Shown one piece after another: positions 1 to 10,237 of a stretch of 64,000 bases of DNA. Origin of the DNA: Isoetes taiwanensis (lineage: Eukaryota > Streptophyta > Lycopodiopsida > Isoetales > Isoetaceae); the NCBI GenBank assembly GCA_021234155.1, contig JAJEKV010000040.1:9219541-9283540 (forward strand), given 5' to 3'. Position 1 is the first letter of the stretch, and each line of letters opens with the position of its first letter. The notes beneath the pieces are model-generated. The model saw only the letters and a program-made list of their open reading frames with translations, ran no database searches and had not been told where the DNA came from. Both the position numbers and the translations under genes were made by a program.

Positions 1-369
1 TCTCCTTGTGTCTGTCGTCCCTTCGGTTCTGCACCTGCTCTTCCTCTTCTTCGGAGTCGGAGTCCGAATCCGAGCTTGAGTCGGAGGATTCCGTACTGGG
101 GGACCTCCTTCTCTTGCTCTTCCTCTTGTCCTTCTTCATCTTCTGCGGTGGTGCTTCGGATAACTGGACACTGCCATCTGGGCCAACTCCTCCTTGTGCC
201 GCTAAGAGAGCCTTTATTTGCTCGAGGTTCGTTCTCATCTGAGACATTTCTTCCTCTGGAGTCATGGCACCAAATGCCTCATACAGGCTCCTTGCCGGGG
301 GTGGTCTGGGTGGAGTCTGTTCTTCTCTATGGTCTCGGCGTTGTCGTTCCCCTGAGCCCGGTCCTCTAG
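1..369 (-). CDS. Gag-like reading frame, partial at window edge
   Basis: An open frame reads leftward off the window edge. It has a predicted helical stretch (TPEEEMSQMRTNLEQIKALL), then a Lys/Arg-rich block, then a Ser/Asp/Glu-rich block. This is the kind of hydrophilic N-terminal region seen ahead of the gag domain in plant retrotransposons, but no diagnostic gag or zinc-knuckle motif falls inside the window. A good 3' splice site (TGTATGCAG) sits just before the frame at 370-372, so this may be a second exon. Joining it to the end of ORF2 using the obvious donor near 547 gives a stop, so no splice is asserted. Its position downstream of ORF2 fits gag of the same element. Confidence 0.4.
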
Positions 370-546
370 CTGCATACACAAGTAGGTCATGGCTGTACGG
401 TTAGTTTTATTTGTTCTCTTGCATTATATGTGTTTGTTGGTATAGTTGTGGAACAAAATACGTCAACAAAACATTTAAAGTGCAAAAGAAATTATGTTTA
501 TATTATATAATATCTTAATACAAAGCCTCCGGGATCAAGAGTTTAA

Positions 547-2073
547 CTATTCTTGAAATCGCCGGTAGGATGGGTTATCTTCAAGGAACTTCTTAACTTG
601 GGCCGTTCCTTCCGAGCGTCCCAAGTTCTTGAGGACGTTTGTTGATGACCCGCCCTGCAAAGCTGTCACCAATTCCTCTACCCTGCGGTCGGAGGTGTAA
701 GCTGCGGTCACTGCCAGTCTTTCCTGCCATCGGTAAGGTATGGCGAAGTCGAAGATGTCGAGTGCCATCGCTCTCTTGACTAAGATGGCATAGTCGGTGT
801 TGGCAGCTAGCCGAGCATGCCGGCCAAAGCCTGTGAGCGCGATGAGCATGAATACTCCTTCTTCGCCCCTGGGGCTGAATTTGCGGTGTATTACCGCTAT
901 TCTCCAGTCCAGCAGCAGGGGGAGATAGTATCACAGCGACCTGTCGTTGTGCGTCTTTGTTGATTCTTTGCCTCCTCGGCCACCAGCTCTGTATCTTCCG
1001 GCATATTCGTCGACCTCCACCTCGGTGAACTCTCTGTAATCCCTAATTGTTGATGAAGCTCGCATGAGGTCGATCTCGCCTCTTCTCTCTGTAGGTGCTG
1101 GTGTCGAAGAGCTCGGCATCAAAATGTTTGTGGTCCTGCCACGGATCCCCATCTGTTCTTGGATGGCATAGAACTCCTCTTCAGTCGGTAGTTCCCGAGC
1201 TTCCATTATCTGCCTGATGTTGCCGTAGGCTTGGATGTCAGAAGTTGACTCTCCTGTATAAGTGTCGGCTTCTCTTACTTGAAGTGGAAAGTCAGAAACT
1301 CCTCGGACGATGAAATCATCCAGCTCTTGTTGCTGCAGTTGGTGCAGCAACTCGTCGAGTCGATACTCCCTTTCCCTGCATTCGGGAAGGTTCTGGATGT
1401 CGCTGAGGAGCAGGTACTCCTCGCCGTCGATGATGATGGGGGCTAGGCTTGTGATACCTAGCCCAAGTGGTGGAGCGATCCTGAGGGTTTGCCGGCTCCG
1501 TTCGAATTCTTGTAACTCCTGCTCTGCCAGCTGCTGCTCTTGTGCTGGGTCGAGCTCGACGTAGTCCTCGTCTTCCGATTCTTCGTCTTCTGCCCTTCCT
1601 TCTTGCTCCTGTTGGTACTGCAAAAGGAGCTGGTCTGCTGCGGAGGAGGCTATGGGGTCCACATCTATGGGAGGGATAGAGGTTCCCCCCATGGAGTTTT
1701 CGGCACGGTGGGAGAGAAAAATTGCTAAGGCGGCGGTGTAGGAGAAATACTTGGTCCTGCCAGCTGTCAAGACCATGTAGTCTGGCAACCTCTGGGCCTT
1801 GTTGGTCAGGTACTTGGCAATGTTTGGAACATCACCCAAGGCTGCTTGAAGGGACTGCCTGGGAACAAAGTAGCCCGTATAAGGGGGGAGCTGCACTAAG
1901 GACGGTCCTACCCTAGCTTGGAACTCGGTCAATACTTGTCTATATGCTGGGGTTGCGTGCAGAGTGGCTTGGACATCTATTTCTTTCTGGAAGACTCGGA
2001 AAATGTCATTGACATCGGCCTCGGCAGCATGAGCACTGGCACTGTACCATCGCCTGAAGTCAGCAGTTGCCAT
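547..2073 (-). pseudogene. Retrotransposon ORF2, conserved unknown protein (one in-frame TGA)
   Basis: The frame runs from an ATG at 2073 (good context, ATGGCA) for 380 codons to a TGA at 933-931, then stays open for a further 127 codons to a stop at 549-547. An earlier ATG at 2136 is possible, but 2073 lies at a more usual distance (about 113 bp) from the TATA box at 2195-2186. No known domain is recognised. Visible parts are an Ala-rich N-terminal region, a Glu/Asp/Gln-rich block around residues 170-205, and a conserved core with PPLGLGIT, NLPEC and DELLH. That core recurs in a second copy at 55.57-56.26 kb with mostly conservative changes, which argues for past selection on the protein. 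The TGA replaces a likely CGA, as in decay of a methylated CpG. The job in the element is unknown; it could be an extra gag-like or accessory protein. Confidence 0.65.
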
Positions 2074-2185
2074 GGATCTAGGGAAGATGAGGCTATCAAA
2101 CGGATGCAAAAGCGCCTCAGGGAGCTGAAAGATCACCTAAAAGATCAAGAGCAAACTTGTAGGGTGCTAAGTGAGAAATGGGGAC

Positions 2186-2195
2186 CTATTTATAG
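2186..2195 (-). promoter_or_regulatory. TATA box of ORF2
   Basis: On the minus strand this reads CTATAAATAG, a textbook plant TATA box, 113 bp before the ATG at 2073. The identical 10-mer lies at 4201-4210, 102 bp before the H3-like ORF. Transcription would be expected to start near 2160. No transcript evidence is available. Confidence 0.7.
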
Positions 2196-2376
2196 AGAAG
2201 GGGAAAACCCTAATTTTTGGGTGACTTGAAAAACTCTTGAGGTTGGGCAATTCTAGCCTATGTTGAGGTCCAAATGGGAGTTGGAAGACTAATTTTTGGG
2301 TTTGAGCATGACTGGATTATCTAATGAACCTATTGCAATAAACTAGAAGATATCATGGTGGAGAAAATGCTAGGAG

Positions 2377-2643
2377 GTCTCACACGTTGCGCCCAGATCA
2401 AAACCTGGAGTCTTGTTTTTGCTCCTGGCGCGACGTGTGAGACATCTGCCCTATTTTGGTCAAAACTTGTCCAATTTGGGCGATCTAAGGGTCTAATCAT
2501 GCTAAACTCATCGAGTTAGGCAGAATTGACCCCTTACTTGGTCGATTTGGAGGTGTTTTGGTCTAATTTGGATATGGTCTCACATGTTGCGCCCAGGTCA
2601 AAAACTGGAGTTTTGTTTTTGGTCCTGGCGCGACGTGTGAGAC
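2377..2643. repeat. Pair of 67-bp hairpin repeats upstream of ORF2
   Basis: Two copies (2377-2443 and 2577-2643) lie 200 bp apart. Each starts with gtctcacacgttgcgcc or a close variant and ends with ggcgcgacgtgtgagac, so the ends are near-perfect inverted repeats of about 18 bp. The inner sequence (caaaaactggagttttgttt) extends the pairing, so the whole unit can fold into one hairpin. The same unit occurs twice upstream of the H3-like ORF and nowhere else in the window that I found. A protein-binding site, enhancer or RNA structure are all possible. Confidence 0.85.
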
Positions 2644-2785
2644 ATCTCACTATTTGCTCTAGAAATGTCCTATTTTACTAAAACAAGAGCTGTTACCTAT
2701 AACTCAGCTTAATTAAGTAAGATTACACATATAATCTACTCAAGATTCTTTTGTATTAACAAAATTTTCATCATTTACAAAATTT

Positions 2786-4099
2786 CTAATGGGGATCTCC
2801 CTTAATTATACTGGCCAACTGCATATCTTTCCTCATTAACGTTACTCGCTTGGCATGCACGGTGCAGGCTGTGGAGTCTTCAAAATGCTGCACTATCTTT
2901 TGCTCGGCCGCTTCCTGCAGTGCCAACAGCATTTCGTCGGTTACCCTCATGCCGGTGTTAAAGTCCTGCATTACTTCTCTAACTAGACGGGCGAAGGGGG
3001 CACGGGGGATTAAGAAGCTGAAGCTGCGCTGGAAGTGCCTGATCTCCCTCAGTGCTCTTCTCTCGGTCTCCTTTCTGCTGGCTCTCTTCTTGGCTGGCTT
3101 CTTGGGGAGCTTGGGCTTCTCTGGTGGCGGCCTTAAGGTCTGCTGCTTTGTTGGATGTCCACCCTCGACAATCCTGACCCTGTTCTCCTGGTAGTAGGAG
3201 TTGTAAGCCTCCCACTTCTTCATGTAAGCGTTGTGCTCCCTCATCTTTCTCTCGTAGATCTTGATGGGGTCTGTCACGTAAGATTCTCGGGCAGGTCGTG
3301 GCTGTTTCTTCCTGTCCCAAGTCGGATATGGCGGGGGCTTCTGCACTTGATCCGGCTGCTCTGGGTCCTGTGCTGCCTGCTCGTCGCCTGGGGGCTTAGA
3401 AGAGCTTCCACCTGCGGTGTTGGGGTTGAAGTCTTCATCTTCAGAGTCGTCAGAGGAGGGTGGCTTGTCGGGCGGCCGTTCCGTGATGATGACCTTTGTT
3501 CTTGGGGCCTTCTTAAGTTTTCTTTGGCCCGCCTCCACGAACTTCCCTTTCTTCAGTCTCAATTCCTCGGCCTCTTTGGCCTCCTGCTCCTCCCCCTCCC
3601 TCTTCCTCTTCTTCTCTGCCCTCTTCTTTTCTCGGCGGCATTCTTTTGCTTCGTGCTTTTTGATCCATGCCGCGAGCTCTTCTTCCTCAGCCGGCTTGAG
3701 TGTCGGCTCTCTCTGTTCTTCTTGCTCCTCCGCCTCCTTCTCTCGAATTCAAGCTTCGAGTTCTTCCTCTATGGTTGGCTCGGGAGTCGGCTGCCTCTGC
3801 TCTTCGCGAGCCTTGGTTCTCTGCTCTCGCTCTGCTTCCTCGTCCTCAAGCACTTCTGTGCCTGCTTCTGAGTGCACCTCGTCTTGATCGACCTGCTGGT
3901 CTATCTCTTCGTCCTGTGCTCCTCCCTGCTGGGATCCTTCCTTCTGGTGCTCCTCTGAAGCTATCCCCTCGCTCGATGAAGACTGGCCATGCCTGTTAAA
4001 AAGGCGCTCCTGAAGCATCCGCTGTATCAGGCTCGGATCTTGGGCGCTGGCTGATCCATCAGGTCGGGGAACTCGAGCGGTCTGCTTGGTCCGGGCCAT
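2786..4099 (-). pseudogene. Histone H3-like protein with H3 tail and histone fold, in an LTR retrotransposon (one in-frame TGA)
   Basis: The frame from ATG 4099 to the stop at 2788-2786 holds 436 sense codons and one TGA (3751-3749, after codon 116). Residues 1-9 are MARTKQTAR, identical to the start of histone H3. About 340 residues of Glu/Lys/Pro-rich linker follow. The last 89 residues (3055-2789) are an H3 histone fold: ALREIR opens the alpha-N helix, then [18 protein letters not shown], and HAKRVTLMRKD before the end. The loop 1 region has the canonical H3 length, so it is not CENH3-like. The upstream ATG at 4183 lies at or before the predicted transcription start, so 4099 is preferred. 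The TGA probably arose from CGA. If functional, it would be a nucleosome component or a decoy for H3-tail readers; that is inference. It is the first ORF after the LTR and PBS. Confidence 0.85.
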
Positions 4100-4200
4100 G
4101 TTTGACGGTTCGTCAATCCGAGGGTCGGCGCCAAAAGATCGCCTTAAAAAGCGGGAGCAGATTTCTAAGCAGGGAACGTACAAATGAGGGGGGTCTACAT

Positions 4201-4210
4201 CTATTTATAG
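4201..4210 (-). promoter_or_regulatory. TATA box of H3-like ORF
   Basis: CTATAAATAG on the minus strand, identical to the TATA box of ORF2, 102 bp before ATG 4099. It places the transcription start near 4175, which makes MARTKQTAR the first start codon in the transcript. It is separate from the LTR promoter, so the ORF may be made from its own internal promoter. Confidence 0.7.
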
Positions 4211-4310
4211 CTTGGGCAATTTTAGGTCAAAATTCAAGTTGCTCTATTTAATGTGCCAGGGCACCTATTGACTTAAAACATACACTTATTTCAGAGTTTT
4301 CTAAGTACTG

Positions 4311-4569
4311 ATCTCACACGTTGCGCCCAGGTCAAAAACTAGAGTTCTGCTTTTAGTCCTGGCGCGACGTGTGAGACATTGTACATTTTTGACTAATTTA
4401 TGTGATTGTAACATACCATTCTAGCTAAATCTTACCTTAGAACTCGATCTAGCATGTTACTTTTCTAAAATTCATCAAGTTTTAAGGTGTTTTTGGCCCA
4501 ATGTCTCACACGTTGCGCCCAGATCAAAAACTGGAGTTTTGTTTTTAGTCCTGGCGCGACGTGTGAGAC
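4311..4569. repeat. Pair of 67-bp hairpin repeats upstream of H3-like ORF
   Basis: Copies at 4311-4377 and 4503-4569, 192 bp apart, with the same inverted ends and inner sequence as the pair at 2377-2643. The arrangement hairpin, about 195 bp, hairpin, TATA, ATG is repeated for both ORFs. The whole promoter cassette therefore looks duplicated within the element. Confidence 0.85.
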
Positions 4570-4761
4570 CTTCTTGCTTTAGAAGGATTCGGCTCACTAT
4601 TTTTAATCTTTTTATGTTCCAATTCTCTTAACTGTTACTAGCTTAGCATTTACTACAAAAATGAGAAATTTTTTTTCCCATTTTCCGAGGTTTGAGGATC
4701 CTATCAAGTTAATACTACTGGGATCATGGTCAGTGCTTTGCTCTTGGTCTCCAAGAACATT

Positions 4762-4773
4762 GCTCTGATACCA
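4762..4773 (-). other. Primer-binding site (tRNA-Met type)
   Basis: On the minus strand this reads TGGTATCAGAGC, the usual plant LTR-retrotransposon site complementary to the 3' end of initiator tRNA-Met. One base separates it from the LTR end (GTCACA at 4780-4775). This fixes the polarity of the element: the LTR is to the right and the coding region to the left. Confidence 0.9.
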
Positions 4774-4774
4774 C

Positions 4775-6100
4775 TGTGACGTCCCCTACTCATATACGGT
4801 GCACTCACCGTATACAAACAGGAGTTCATCCCCCATACCAGCTCCATACTGATACAGGGCCCTCCATATATCACTGCAATCTTGATGAGTTCCAGTGGGA
4901 AGAATGAAGGGGTCATTTTACCCTGTCTCCCCCAGGGCCTACCTAGCTGCGGAAGCGTAACATACATGTCAGTATACAACATCAACACCACATAGCCATC
5001 TCGAAGGATGGCTCATCACATATCTGCATAGACAATGATCAGCACATCACATGGGAAATCCTACCCAAGGCTCAGACTCGAAGGGATGACTGACGGCTTG
5101 GGCCTCCAGAGTTCATTGCAGACAGAATTCATGGCAATGGATTTGGCTTGCATGAGAACATGGCTAAGGGTTGTCCACTCCATCTGCCCCTCCTGTGCAC
5201 ACTTTGCAGAGTAGGTTGAAAAGTGTTGGGACCTGACTGTAGCCCGCCAGATGCATAGCCAAAGGGGCTATTCATGGGTTGCATCTCCCCAATTCCGATG
5301 GGGCAGGTAGGGATCACTCCCTCCAGAGATCTACATGCTGACCCAAGGTGACTAGAGGGCCACTGCCCTTATTCGACTTGAACCCAATGGAGAGTGACGC
5401 ATCACTCCACGGGTGTCGAGCCCATACCTTGCCCACACGCAGTGGCAAGCCATTAGACCTAGTCCACAGTGATCCCCGGTAGGCCTTACACACCAGAGGG
5501 ATCGTTCAAGGGTCAAAACATGAACCTCCTTATAAGCCAGTCTGGCCCCTTCACCCACAACCAGGTGTGATTCTTGTACACAGGCTGAATCTACAGTGTG
5601 CTAGAGAGGCTACTCTAGGAGCATCAACTACTAAGCTTTAGGGTCTCTACCCCCCTTCCCAATACAATGAGTTCACAGAGATACATCATCCATATACATC
5701 AGAGAAGAACTAAAGAACTAGATCTAATCTATATCATAGAGTTAGGTTCTTTAGTTAGAGTCTGGTAACTGGGAATCTAAATGGCTGCTATGGGCAATTT
5801 AATAGGCTAAACCTACTGATACAATGACTGGAGGACGGTTTATGCTATTAAATTGACTAAATACCTGATCCTTGGCTCGCTCCTCCTGCTCTGAACTCGA
5901 CCATCCTGCTGAACTGCTAGAAGATGAAGCTAGGAAGGAAAACTAAAGAGTCAAATCGCTCAGATAGAGTCTGGGAGGTGGTTTTGACCCCTGGAGCAAG
6001 CAAAACAGAGCTCTAAAACCCTATGGACGAAAATGGCAAGTTAGGGTTTCTCTTACCTAAATAGAGAAGGGGTTAGGGCTAGGGTTTCCAATTATCCCTT
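4775..6100 (-). mobile_element. LTR of the minus-strand H3-like element
   Basis: The inner end is exact at 4775 (minus strand ...GACGTCACA, then PBS). Stretches match the second LTR at 7.5-8.2 kb, for example around 4940-4975 (acatgtatgt and acgcttccgc) and 5160-5330 (acctgccccatcg, cacaggaggggc). The outer end is uncertain and could lie anywhere between about 5.85 and 6.22 kb. Minus-strand ORFs inside it (e.g. 5352-5558) are not considered coding. Confidence 0.75.
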
Positions 6101-7539
6101 TAAGCATGTGGGATAATTGGATGTGCTAGGTGGCATAAAGTGTCCACATGGGAAAATGTGCACCTAGATAAATGTGCACATTGGTAAATGTGCACATTAA
6201 TAAATGCGCATACCTTGCAAGTTGCCCCCTAGGGGCTACCCACTTGGCTACGTCGGTACCGCCGTCGGTCGAGGTGGCGTGTACAACGGCGAGGCGATGC
6301 AAGATATCGTCACGGGACCATATCTTTGTGCTAGAAGCCACCGGTTGGATGTTATAAAGACATGCTGGTGTTTTCTGAAATACCCTGCATATTATATGAT
6401 TTCTGTTTATGCAAGTTTTCTGTTGATAAACAATAACTTTAGTTCTTACAAATTGCTTTAATGTTTCTCCATTGAATATTATGAGTTGTTATATGCTCAG
6501 TATCATTATCCTTTGTAGATGTGTAGACCAAAAGGGTAGTTTAACAAAAAAACCCTTGCCAGAATGGCCGAGCAGAAAGCTTCAGATGCAAAAAGGAAGA
6601 AGTTGTATGACTATCACAAACCTGTTCGTAATGATGCCGGTTGTAGTGGCAAGGCAGCCATAGGCATAATTCCGGTTGCTAGTCAGCTGGCACAAGATAA
6701 GCGACACACTTACAAGTATAAGCGACTTACAATGGAAAATCGGGGAGAAATCAGGCGATTTCATCCATCCCATTGAATGATGACAGATATGCAAAGAGGA
6801 AATAAGTGGATATGGAGCATGATGCTGATAATACCAATACTGCACCGAATAATCAGGTTTGAGATAGATATATGTATTTTATAGAAGTGGAAACATAGTC
6901 TCAAAGTAACATAGTAATGTAACTATTGTCCTTCGATATCTTTGGAGCTGGCCTCGGATCGTGGCAAAGATCTTTGTGAAAAAAGATGAATCGGGGAGCC
7001 ATAAGTGATAATAGGCTTGATTTTTGAAGGCCATATTTTTACATGAGAGATACTATAGCTTTCAGTTTAGCATGTCTAGCTAAATCCTTAACGCAGTCAA
7101 TAAAGCATATGAATATTCGTAGGCAATATACACAGGTTACTAATATCTTAAAGTTCTCATCAGAACACAGATTAAATTAAAAGGAGCTTGGCCTTGCTGT
7201 AAGTGCAACCGTTATAGATATTGTAATAACGTAATAGTTATAATATACCAGAAATCATGTAAAGTTGCAGATATGATGCACCGTGAATGAGTTAGGCTGT
7301 ATACGGTGCAGACAAATATTTTTGTGTAATGTCCACTATTAAGTACTGTGCATGCAGAAAAGAGGTGATGGAACACTATTGAACATCGAATTTTATGTAG
7401 ATCTGTGCAATGGAAATAAAGAGGAAGTACGGCAGGCGAATTTTCTTATATGATTGCTAACGAATAACTGGTTAAATCCTTAGCATGCTGTGATAATAGA
7501 ATATATTTGAATAAAACAAGATATGAAACGAGCCTTGCG
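6101..7539. other. Stretch between two LTRs, nothing recognised
   Basis: Short ORFs exist: 6126-6341 on minus, and 6564-6776 on plus (starting MAEQKASDAKRKK). None has a recognised domain. The part at 6240-6340 is GC-rich and could be an old exon. The short motif ttgccccctaggggc near 6223 also appears (as its reverse complement) at the left edge of the 4.5-kb insertion near 33656. The outer parts of both LTRs may extend into this stretch. Confidence 0.4.
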
Positions 7540-8227
7540 TAGATTTAGGGGGGTAAGTCGGGTACGGATACGGGTGCTGTAGGTGTGGCAGGTATCCTCT
7601 AGCACACTCATGGAGCCGTTGTGATCCAGGAGGGGAAGCTTCTCTGACCTGCCCCATCGAACCAGGGAGATGTAACCCGGAGTAGTCCCATAGGGTGATT
7701 CCTTGAGATTGCATCGCATCTCCGGAGGGCTACAAGCACGTTATAGCATGTTTCAGCCTATCTGCAAAGTGTACACAGGAGGGGCGGATGGAGTGGATTA
7801 CCCTAGCCATTGTCATATGCCAGCCAACGCCATGTTATACTTATGTCTGCTGATATCTTGAGGCTCTGACCGTCAGTTGACCCCATGGAGTCTGAGTCCC
7901 AGGTAGAGCCCTTGTCATGGTGTGTCTCTCATGTTATTTATGGTTGTATTGTCTTTTCGTTGATGATGATGGATGGACCACCCTTCATGGTGGCATATTA
8001 TTTCAGCATGATTGTTGTATGCTAACATGTATGTACGCTTCCGCTGTATAGGATTCCCATAGAGGACGTGGGACGAATGACACCTTCATGTTCCTCGCCC
8101 GGACGCTTGGCCATCCGAAGTGGTCCGAGTATGACGGAGGGCCCTACCATGGTGATGTAGTCGCCACGGGAGGGGAATTCCCATATTTATATGATGGGAG
8201 CATCGTATAGATTCTGGGAGCGCCACA
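7540..8227 (+). mobile_element. Second LTR of the same family, plus strand
   Basis: It ends exactly at 8227 (gcgccaca) one base before a PBS, the same junction as in the other LTR. It shares several blocks with the minus-strand LTR, including acgcttccgc, cggagggccct and ctgcaaagtgt, but is clearly diverged, so the two are family members and not a recent pair. The left limit is approximate. Confidence 0.75.
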
Positions 8228-8228
8228 G

Positions 8229-8240
8229 TGGTATCAGAAC
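8229..8240 (+). other. Primer-binding site (tRNA-Met type) of second element
   Basis: TGGTATCAGAAC, one mismatch from the site at 4762-4773, separated from the LTR end by a single base. It is followed by a 650-bp leader with possible TATA boxes (catataaaaa near 8638, gtataaat near 8662) and then by the second H3-like ORF. Confidence 0.85.
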
Positions 8241-8893
8241 ATGATTTTGATAGACCAAATCATTGTACTGGCCATAGTCTAACTCAGTTGATGGGACTTT
8301 TTAGGTTAAAGTATCCCAATTCTGTAGTTAGCATGTGGGTTGACCCAGTTATGGGAGGACTAACTTAGTTGAGTAGGAGAGTGTTCTACAGTAGGGTGAG
8401 TAGGTTCAAATGGTGAAGCAAGGGGTTCGTATATTCCAAGCACCATAACTTTCTCCAGGTAGCTCGGATAGACGAGATTTTTGCACCAAATTGTGGGGCA
8501 TGGTTCAATTATCCTAGGCACATCATCATCCCGCATCGAAATGGCATCAAACGGGCCCAAAATCATACTCGGGTGCCCCTATACTTTGGGTGTCTTAGAA
8601 TCCAGAGAGAAACACGTATAAATCCAGCGGCACCTGGCATATAAAAATGCGTATTTCGCCGCCGTATAAATTAAAAAAAAAATAAATAAAATTTTTGACA
8701 AAAAATTTTGAATTTAAAATTAAAAAGTGACGTTTATTTTTTTACTCTTCTCTTTTGCTTAAGCACCCCGCCTCGCCCGTCCGCCATAGCCGCCGGAGTA
8801 GAAGCTTCAAGCGCCCTGCCTCCGCCTTTGACCTACGTCGTCGCTACCTACCAGCGCCTCCTCTCTCACCTTTCTTTTCCCATTCCAATGAAT

Positions 8894-10150
8894 ATGGCTC
8901 GTACCAAAAGTACCCAAAGCTACGACAGTCTTAGCGTGCCCCAAATCTTTGCCGAGCTTGGGGAGCAACTCGCCACCGACCCTGCCAAGGTAGAGCTCTG
9001 GTCGAGCTTGTGCAACATTTCGTCGCCGGCCATAGGATTCCTTACCCATCTTCCACTTGTCTGAGCGCTTTCTGATAAAACTTAACCTTCTCCAACAACC
9101 TTACACTTTGGTCGAACAGCCTGACCAAGTGCTCATGCTAGTTAAGTTCTACCCGCCCTCGTGTGTAGAAGTCTCCGAGGAAGAAGCCATTCGGAAAGAG
9201 GTTGTTAGGATCCGGGGGCTTGCCCACGAGGATGACACCCGGGAGATGGAGAGGGGAGACCTGAAGATTAGGGGGTTCGAGTATGTTTATCTGTGTGATG
9301 GGAGAGCCATCATAGCAAGCAACCCTTTCGACCTCCTTCCCTATTAGTATGATGAGGCCACCCAAAGTTTTTCTTGGGATGAAGTTCCGTCCTACCTCAT
9401 GGTGGACCACTTGATAGCCATCCAGATGGACATGCAAGCCAAGCCGGATTGCTATCATGCAGAGTTGTTACGAAGGATTACGGCCCAACGCTTCACTGAA
9501 GTGGAAGAGCGCATGGCAGCTGCCCTTGCCGCGCAATAAGAGGCTGAGCGGGCTGAGCAACAATGGCAAGCAGAGGAGCTTGCTAAGCAGAACCAGGACC
9601 GTCAGCAACAATCCCAACCAAACCACGAGCACGACACACCACGCCCTCCTCAACAGACTGAGACTCCCACCATTAAGCGACGGCGGAAATCCACCCCCCG
9701 TAAGTCCGGGAGTGTGCATAAGGAGAAGCTCAAGGTTGTTGGGGGTATTGGGAAGGCCACCAGCTCTGCCCGCTGGCAAGACTGAGTGGATGCAGCCCGG
9801 CCTCATCCAATAACAGGGGGCAAGACCTTATCCAAGAAGCCAACGCAGACCCAGCAAGCGGCGCCACCAAAGAAACTTTAGCCTTAAGGGAAATTCACAA
9901 GTACCAGAAGACCACAGAGCTGCTGCTATGGAAGCTCCCTTCTAGCGCTTGGCCCGCGTGATAGCCCAGGAATTCAAGATTGACCTGCGGTTCCAGACTT
10001 TTGCCATACTTTGCATTGCAAGAGGCTGCCGAGGCTTACCTGATAGCCCTTTTTGCGGATGCAAACCTTTGTGCCATCCATGCCAAAAGGGTTACTATCA
10101 TGACGAAGGATTTGGTTCTCGCTCGAACTATTCGGGAAGACCATAATTAG
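8894..10150 (+). pseudogene. Second histone H3-like ORF, frameshifted
   Basis: It starts MARTKSTQ at 8894, again like an H3 tail, and ends at 10148-10150. Frames change near 9050, near 9875, near 9945 (one base lost) and near 10012 (one T gained), and in-frame stops lie at 9345, about 9538 and 9783. The fold begins at 9881 with ALREIHKYQKTTELL and continues with [19 protein letters not shown], and [15 protein letters not shown]. It is much closer to canonical H3 than the minus-strand copy. Basic patches in the linker (RRRKSTPRKSG near 9680) recall H3 tail sequence. The middle part is not recognised. It lies directly downstream of an LTR and PBS and ends in a poly(A) run after a 3' UTR of about 90 bp. 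It is not functional as it stands. Confidence 0.8.
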
Positions 10151-10237
10151 CTTGCCTGTCAAGCATCGTTTGATGTATCAATTTTGTATATATATAAATA
10201 TAATCAAATTCTGTCTATCTAAGCTTTGTCTGGAACC

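Larger units (their letters stand above)
1..6100 (-). mobile_element. LTR retrotransposon, 5' half, carrying H3-like ORF and unknown ORF
   Basis: Reading the minus strand from about 6100 down to 1, the order is LTR, primer-binding site (4773-4762), non-coding leader, H3-like ORF (4099-2786), unknown ORF2 (2073-547), and a gag-like frame (369-1) that leaves the window. The pol genes and second LTR would lie beyond position 1. Assignment to Ty3/gypsy is indirect: a relative of ORF2 at 55.6 kb is joined to a Ty3/gypsy integrase fragment. About 4.2 kb of extra coding sequence between PBS and the gag-like frame is unusual for plant Ty3/gypsy elements. The outer LTR edge near 6100 is approximate, because its partner LTR and target duplication cannot be seen. 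Confidence 0.75.

Noticed and set aside
2789..3055. Centromeric histone CENH3
   Set aside because: Loop 1 has the canonical H3 length, the start is MARTKQTAR, and the gene lies inside an LTR element. A long N-terminal part alone is not enough.
3155..3871. 238-codon plus-strand ORF
   Set aside because: It is the reverse shadow of the Glu/Lys-rich linker of the H3-like ORF and gives a Leu-rich low-complexity sequence.
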